Source: Bhargavaea ullalensis
GTDB lineage: Bacteria; Bacillota; Bacilli; Bacillales_A; Planococcaceae
Strand: one strand, 5' to 3'
DNA: 64,000 nt
Assembly: GCF_040545425.1 (NCBI RefSeq)
Contig: NZ_JBEPLW010000016.1
Shown here: piece after piece, positions 60,222 through 64,000 of the stretch
How positions within the stretch are numbered: the first letter of the stretch is position 1
How the letters are laid out: the number at the start of each line of letters is the position of its first letter
Translations under genes and position numbers: made by a program
Notes under the pieces: model-generated
Databases searched by the model: none
What the model was told of the DNA's origin: nothing
Seen by the model: only the letters and a program-made list of their open reading frames with translations

Positions 60222-61193
60222 ATGACGGTGTTGGCGATCGACGGGGGCGGCACGCAGACGGCGGCGGTTTTGTGCGGGTTGGACGGGCGTGTGCTGGCGC
60301 GTGCGGAGGCGGGGCCGAGCAATCCGACGGTGATGAGTCCCGGGGAGTTTGCCGCGGTGCTGTCGGGTCTGATTGGGCGGCTGCGCGCTGCGGACCCGGA
60401 AGCGTTCGAGCAACTGGCGTTCTTGCATGCGGGAATGAGCGGCGTGATGGAGAGCGGGGGCGGACGGCTTGTCCGGGAGGCGGCGGGCAAATTGCTGCCG
60501 GCCGGGTGCAGGCTGAGTGTGTCGAATGACTCGGTGAATGCACTCATGGCCGGGACGCTCGGCGCACCGGGCATCGTCCAGGTGGCCGGGACCGGGGCGA
60601 TTACATACAGCCTGGATGAGGCGGGCGCGGAGCACCGGGTCGCCGGGTGGGGGTGGCTGTTCGATGACCGGGGGAGCGGGTTTGACCTCGGGATTGAGGC
60701 GTTGCGGAGCGTGTTCCGGGCATATGACGGGCGGGGTGCGGAGACGGCGCTGACCAGGGCGGTATTGAAACATTTCGGCGTGGCTGAGGTGCCGGATCTG
60801 ATCCCGCTGCTGTACGGGGACGAAGGCGTGCATCCGCGTAGTTTGGTCGCGCCGCTCGGGCGGTGCGTCGTTGAGCTGGCGCGTGAGGACGCGGCGGCGG
60901 GCGCGATTGTCCGACGGGCGTGCGGGGAGTTCTGGGAGTGTGTGGTGAGCTGTTTTCGCCGGAGTGCGTTTTCGGGGAGTTCGGTTCCGGTCGTGCTGGC
61001 GGGCGGCGTGTTTTCGGATTTCGGGCTGTTCCGCGGTGAGCTGGAGCAACTGAGGGCGGGGAGCGGCTATGAATTCCGATTCGTCGCGCCGAAGATGCCC
61101 CCGGTCGGCGGAGCGGCGATTGCCCCGCTTGAACTGGCACCGGGTGCGGCCGAGGCGTTTGCGGAGAAGTTCAATGAAACTTACGGCGAGTGA
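60222..61193 (+). CDS. BadF/BadG/BcrA/BcrD ATPase-family kinase (N-acetylglucosamine kinase-like)
   Basis: A 323-residue ASKHA-fold kinase. The phosphate-1 motif is AIDGGGTQTAA (residues 5-15), followed by LHAGMSG, SNDSVNALMAG with the catalytic Asp, and the adenosine motif VPVVLAGGVFSDFG. This is the pattern of the eukaryotic-type NAGK/BadF ATPases. ATG 60222 follows AAGGGGG by 8 bases; a GTG at 60213 overlaps that site. It lies 16 bases after the isomerase gene. GlcNAc or MurNAc-type sugar phosphorylation is possible but not proven. Confidence 0.8.
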   Translation: MTVLAIDGGGTQTAAVLCGLDGRVLARAEAGPSNPTVMSPGEFAAVLSGLIGRLRAADPEAFEQLAFLHAGMSGVMESGGGRLVREAAGKLLPAGCRLSVSNDSVNALMAGTLGAPGIVQVAGTGAITYSLDEAGAEHRVAGWGWLFDDRGSGFDLGIEALRSVFRAYDGRGAETALTRAVLKHFGVAEVPDLIPLLYGDEGVHPRSLVAPLGRCVVELAREDAAAGAIVRRACGEFWECVVSCFRRSAFSGSSVPVVLAGGVFSDFGLFRGELEQLRAGSGYEFRFVAPKMPPVGGAAIAPLELAPGAAEAFAEKFNETYGE

Positions 61194-61254
61194 GCGGGGC
61201 TTCTGATCGATGATATAATGAGGGTTCAGGACAGCAACGGGCGGAGGAGTTGGG

Positions 61255-61611
61255 ATGGTCATACCGATATTGCGGATGTTCGACCGCGAGAAGACGTACG
61301 CGTTTTATGTGGACTACCTGGGATTTGCGCTTGAATGGGAGCACCGGTTTGATGAAGGCATGCCCGTGTACGCCGAGCTGTGTCTCGGCGGAAATGTGAT
61401 TCATTTGAGCGAGCACCACGGCGACGCGACGCCCGGGAGCGCCGTCCGCATCGGGATGAACGGGCTGGAAGACTTTCTGGAGCGCCTGCGAGGACGTGAT
61501 TACCCGTTCATGAACCCGAAGATCGAGCAGGCGCCGTGGGGAATGAAGGAACTGACCGTGATGGACCCGTCCTCGAACCGGATTGTGTTTTATGAGGAGA
61601 CCGGGGAGTGA
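61255..61611 (+). CDS. VOC/glyoxalase-superfamily protein
   Basis: A 118-residue vicinal-oxygen-chelate fold protein: PILRMFDREKTYAFYVDYLG, then VYAELCLGGNVIHLSEHHGD and ELTVMDPSSNRIVFYEE, the repeated beta-alpha-beta-beta-beta modules. The His in VIHLSEH and the Glu in FYEE could bind metal. Similar proteins are glyoxalases or bleomycin-type resistance proteins; role unknown. It is probably expressed alone, since a 61-base gap and possible TATAAT separate it from the kinase, and a terminator follows. Confidence 0.8.
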   Translation: MVIPILRMFDREKTYAFYVDYLGFALEWEHRFDEGMPVYAELCLGGNVIHLSEHHGDATPGSAVRIGMNGLEDFLERLRGRDYPFMNPKIEQAPWGMKELTVMDPSSNRIVFYEETGE

Positions 61612-61648
61612 GCGGGATAAAGATAAAGGCAACGCTCATAAAAAGGAG

Positions 61649-61700
61649 GAGAAGGGACGAGATGCAGACGCCTGCACCTCGTCCCTTCTCTTCTTTGTTC
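61649..61700 (+). terminator. Terminator after the VOC gene
   Basis: A 13-bp stem (61649-61661 with 61678-61690), with an inner GCAG/CTGC hairpin, is followed by a T-rich tail. Confidence 0.72.
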
Positions 61701-61732
61701 TGTTTTCATTCTGCCATGTGAGCCTGCGCCTC

Positions 61733-61837
61733 AACTCGCGCCACTCGCGGCCAAACTCGCGCCACTCGCGGCCAAACTCGCGCCACTCGCGGCCAAACTC
61801 GCGCCACTCGCGACCCAACTTACTCCACTCACACCAG
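61733..61837. repeat. 21-bp-period repeat array F (5 units)
   Basis: The unit AACTCGCGCCACTCGCGGCC plus A is repeated from 61733, 61754, 61775, 61796 and 61817, exactly 21 bases apart. Units 1-3 are identical, unit 4 differs slightly at its end, and unit 5 is diverged but keeps CCACTC. The remainder of the 348-base gap 61612-61959 holds the VOC terminator, and TTTACA/TTAAAC around 61892-61920 as a weak possible promoter for the GntR gene. Confidence 0.92.
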
Positions 61838-61959
61838 CATCAAGTCCCGTTAATCCCCAATAGTCCCCTCAAACCAACGCCGCCTCTTATTTACACACCC
61901 GCTCCACATATGTTAAACTGTCAATCGTCCAATCATCCTACAAATTTGAGGTGAATTGA

Positions 61960-62646
61960 ATGTCGGCAATTTCGAAGGCGAGCCGGGCATCGCTGGTGGA
62001 TCAGGTGGTCGGCCAGATGGAGGCGCTCATTGACGGCGGGGAGTGGCCGGTCGGGGAGCGGATTCCGACGGAGATGGAGCTGGTCGGGGAGTTTGAGGTG
62101 AGCCGCAATACAATCCGTGAAGCGACCCGGGCGCTGGTTCACGCGGGGCTTTTGCAGTCGCGGCAGGGGAGCGGCACTTATGTGTGCTCGTCGAGCGTGC
62201 TGGAGGCGGCGATCCGGAAGCGGGTGGACCGGGCGGATGTGCTCGATACGCTGGAGGTCCGGCATGCATTGGAGCGCGAAGCGGCGCGGCTTGCGGCCGT
62301 CCGGCGGAACGCGTCGGATCTGGAGGAGATGCAGTCGGCTTTGATTGCCTGCAAGGAGATGCTGTCTGCGGGCGATCCGCAGGGCTATATGTCGGCGGAT
62401 CTCGCGCTGCACCGGGCGATTGTGCGGGCGTCGCACAATCCCGTCCTCATCGATTTGTATGGGCATCTGATTGACCCGCTGGAGTCGTCGATCCGCAATA
62501 TCCTGGATGCGACGGCCGATCAGAGCGGGCACCGGGATGTCCACGATGCGCTTGTCGAGGCGATTGTCCGGCAGGATCCGGACGGGGCGATGGATGCGGT
62601 CAATGCGTATATCCACCGGTTCAAAGACACACTTTTACATAGATAA
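61960..62646 (+). CDS. GntR-family regulator, FadR/FCD subfamily
   Basis: A 228-residue regulator with a winged HTH at residues about 10-75 (RIPTEMELVGEFEVSRNTIR) and an all-helical FCD domain at about 90-215, where Asp/His residues (HALER, HRAIVRASHN, GHRDVHDALVEAI) bind metal and a carboxylate ligand. It is followed after 11 bases by a CynX-type MFS gene, which it likely controls. Confidence 0.92.
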   Translation: MSAISKASRASLVDQVVGQMEALIDGGEWPVGERIPTEMELVGEFEVSRNTIREATRALVHAGLLQSRQGSGTYVCSSSVLEAAIRKRVDRADVLDTLEVRHALEREAARLAAVRRNASDLEEMQSALIACKEMLSAGDPQGYMSADLALHRAIVRASHNPVLIDLYGHLIDPLESSIRNILDATADQSGHRDVHDALVEAIVRQDPDGAMDAVNAYIHRFKDTLLHR

Positions 62647-62657
62647 AGGGGACGACC

Positions 62658-63875
62658 ATGAGATTACAACAACCAGAGTTACTTCAGCAAGAGGAATCAA
62701 AGGTTAAAATGATCGCAAGCGCGGAGGTGCTGCTTGTATTTTTGGCGATCATCAGCGTCGGCGCGAATCTGCGGGCGCCGCTCACGTCGGTCGGACCGCT
62801 TGTCGGAAATATCCGGGCCAGCCTCGGCATTTCAAGTTTTGCCGCGGGCTTTCTGACGACGCTCCCGCTGCTCGCGTTTGCCGCCGTTTCGCCGTTTGCG
62901 CCGAAATTATCGCGGCGCTTCGGGATGCAGACGGTGCTGTTCGGGGCGTCTGTTCTCATCACGGCCGGCGTGTTCCTCCGCATGGTGAGCCACGTCGGGC
63001 CGCTGTTTGCCGGCACGCTGCTCATCGGACTCGGCATTGCGTTCGGCAACGTGCTCATTCCGGGGCTGATCAAATCGAGCTTCCCGCATCATATCGGTCT
63101 CATGACGGGCATTTACGCCGTGTCGATGAATGTGTGTGCGGCGATTGCGTCGGGCCTGAGTGTTCCGGTCGCCGGCCGGCTCGGCTGGAACGGGTCGCTC
63201 GGGTACTGGGGATTCATTTCCTTAGTCGCGATTCTCGTGCTGCTGCCACAGGTGAAACTGCGCAGGAGTGTTTCTGCCGGCAGGGCGGCGGTGCAGAAGG
63301 GCGCGAACATGTGGAAGTCGAAGCTTGCCTGGTGCATCACGGTGTTCATGGGGCTCCAGTCGCTCATCTTCTACACGACCGTCGCCTGGCTGCCGGAAAT
63401 CATGACCGAACGCGGCATCACGGTCAGCGCCGCGGGGTGGATGCTGTCGATCATGCAGTTTGCTTTGATCCCGTTCACGTTCATCATCCCGATCATCGCC
63501 GGCAAAATGAAGAGCCAGATTCCGCTCGTCATCCTGACGGGAGCGCTGTTCATCGGCGGCACGCTCGGCATCCTGTTCGGCAGCACGTCGCTTATGGTGG
63601 TGTGGGCAATCCTGATCGGCATCGGCGGCGGGACCGCATTCAGCCTCGCGATGATGTTCTTCAGCCTGCGCACGCGCAGTTCCCAGGAAGCGTCGGAGCT
63701 GTCCGGCATGGCCCAGTCGTTCGGGTATCTGCTCGCTGCGGCCGGCCCGGCGCTGTTCGGTGTTTTGCATGATGCGACGAACAGCTGGACACTGCCGCTC
63801 CTGCTGCTGCTCGGCGTCTCGGTGGCGATTTTGCTTGCCGGGCTCGTGTCGGGAAGGAATGTGCAGATCCGGTGA
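62658..63875 (+). CDS. CynX/NimT-family MFS transporter
   Basis: A 405-residue major-facilitator protein with 12 predicted helices. The opening ISVGANLRAPLTSVGPLVGN is characteristic of the CynX/NimT (cyanate/2-nitroimidazole) branch. AAGGGG precedes the ATG. Substrate unknown; with the GntR regulator it probably forms an inducible efflux or uptake unit. A terminator, then the group II intron, follow the stop. Confidence 0.9.
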   Translation: MRLQQPELLQQEESKVKMIASAEVLLVFLAIISVGANLRAPLTSVGPLVGNIRASLGISSFAAGFLTTLPLLAFAAVSPFAPKLSRRFGMQTVLFGASVLITAGVFLRMVSHVGPLFAGTLLIGLGIAFGNVLIPGLIKSSFPHHIGLMTGIYAVSMNVCAAIASGLSVPVAGRLGWNGSLGYWGFISLVAILVLLPQVKLRRSVSAGRAAVQKGANMWKSKLAWCITVFMGLQSLIFYTTVAWLPEIMTERGITVSAAGWMLSIMQFALIPFTFIIPIIAGKMKSQIPLVILTGALFIGGTLGILFGSTSLMVVWAILIGIGGGTAFSLAMMFFSLRTRSSQEASELSGMAQSFGYLLAAAGPALFGVLHDATNSWTLPLLLLLGVSVAILLAGLVSGRNVQIR

Positions 63876-63884
63876 GTGAAAATG

Positions 63885-63912
63885 AAAACCGTCCTTCGGG
63901 GCGGTTTTTTTT
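63885..63912 (+). terminator. Terminator after the MFS gene, probable intron target
   Basis: A stem 63885-63894 with 63899-63908 around a TTCG loop, then T-run. The intron begins 3 bases after the T-run, as expected of group IIC introns. Confidence 0.85.
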
Positions 63913-63914
63913 AT

Positions 63915-64000
63915 GTGCGCCCAGCATGGGCGCAGTCTATAGGGTGCAAGTCCCGAGCTGTGAAGGCAGAAGTAACAGTTAGCTTAACGCAAGGGTGTCC
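63915..64000 (+). mobile_element. Group II intron, 5' end (class C type), cut by the window edge
   Basis: The sequence starts GTGCGCCCAGCATGGGCGCA and continues with CTATAGGGTGCAAGTCCC and GAAGGCAGAAGTAACAGTTA. GUGYG is the conserved 5' splice motif. The following bases match the domain I start I recall for Bacillus/Geobacillus group IIC introns. The position directly behind a Rho-independent terminator is the known target preference of this class. The body and the reverse transcriptase (LtrA-like) gene must lie beyond the window. Confidence 0.85.

Overview
The window looks like the chromosome of an endospore-forming Bacillota, most likely Bacillales close to Planococcaceae (an inference from gene content; no 16S or other marker is present). 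Supports: strong AGGAGG ribosome binding sites with ATG/GTG/TTG starts, lipobox substrate-binding proteins, an S-layer-homology protein, a complete gerKA-gerKC-gerKB-type germinant receptor operon, B. subtilis-type SOS boxes, and the 5' end of a bacterial group IIC-type intron just after a Rho-independent terminator. GC content differs by region. Most genes are moderately GC-rich, the sugar genes at 58.2-62.6 kb more so. Three AT-rich accessory patches (about 3.9-4.5, 11.4-12.7 and 14.9-16.0 kb) look acquired.

Layout. 0-6 kb: a small gene, an S-layer protein, a DUF1643 protein, a PD-(D/E)xK nuclease-like protein with a decayed 3' remnant nearby, and a SEC-C protein. 6.2-11.4 kb: a general-stress flavin-like protein, then a TRAP transporter (DctP/Q/M) with a DapA-type aldolase and an XRE-cupin regulator. 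11.4-12.9 kb: an SOS-box-controlled TIR-like protein gene plus a small partner. 12.8-14.7 kb: divergent lysR and yczE-like genes. 14.9-16.0 kb: an SOS-box-controlled nucleotidyltransferase plus small partner, a candidate toxin-antitoxin pair. 16-20 kb: an amidohydrolase with its transporter, and a proline-iminopeptidase-like hydrolase.

20.1-34.9 kb is a peptide-utilisation island. It holds a Dpp-type ABC importer with two binding proteins, three paralogous cytosolic beta-lactamase-fold (S12/CubicO) hydrolases, a fourth class-A-fold hydrolase, a D-cysteine desulfhydrase-like PLP enzyme and an RpiR regulator. 34.9-39.5 kb carries a YfcC transporter divergent from an RpiR regulator, an M20 amidohydrolase and an N-acylamino-acid racemase-like enolase. 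39.6-43.9 kb: a YtcJ amidohydrolase, a nitrilase-family amidase, DUF3311 and a sodium:solute symporter. 44-48.4 kb: a PAS-AAA-Fis regulator lacking GAFTGA, a GABA-type aminotransferase and a YjiH transporter. Together these suggest scavenging of nitrogen from peptides, amides and perhaps D-amino acids.

48.4-54 kb: a cysteine-desulfurase-like enzyme, a small unknown protein, acyl-CoA synthetase plus enoyl-CoA hydratase, and a membrane/coiled-coil protein. 54-58 kb: the ger operon. 58.2-61.6 kb: a Gfo/Idh dehydrogenase, a sugar isomerase-like TIM barrel, a BadF/NagK-type kinase and a VOC protein. 61.9-63.9 kb: a GntR regulator and an MFS transporter, then the intron.

The most unusual structure is a family of six intergenic arrays with a strict 21-bp period, each lying 3' of a gene. 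Five share a CACTC/GAGTG core and one has a different core. I know of no named element that fits. Two other leads are the pair of LexA-type SOS boxes in front of two separate accessory, defence-like operons, and the peptide island with four beta-lactamase-fold enzymes.
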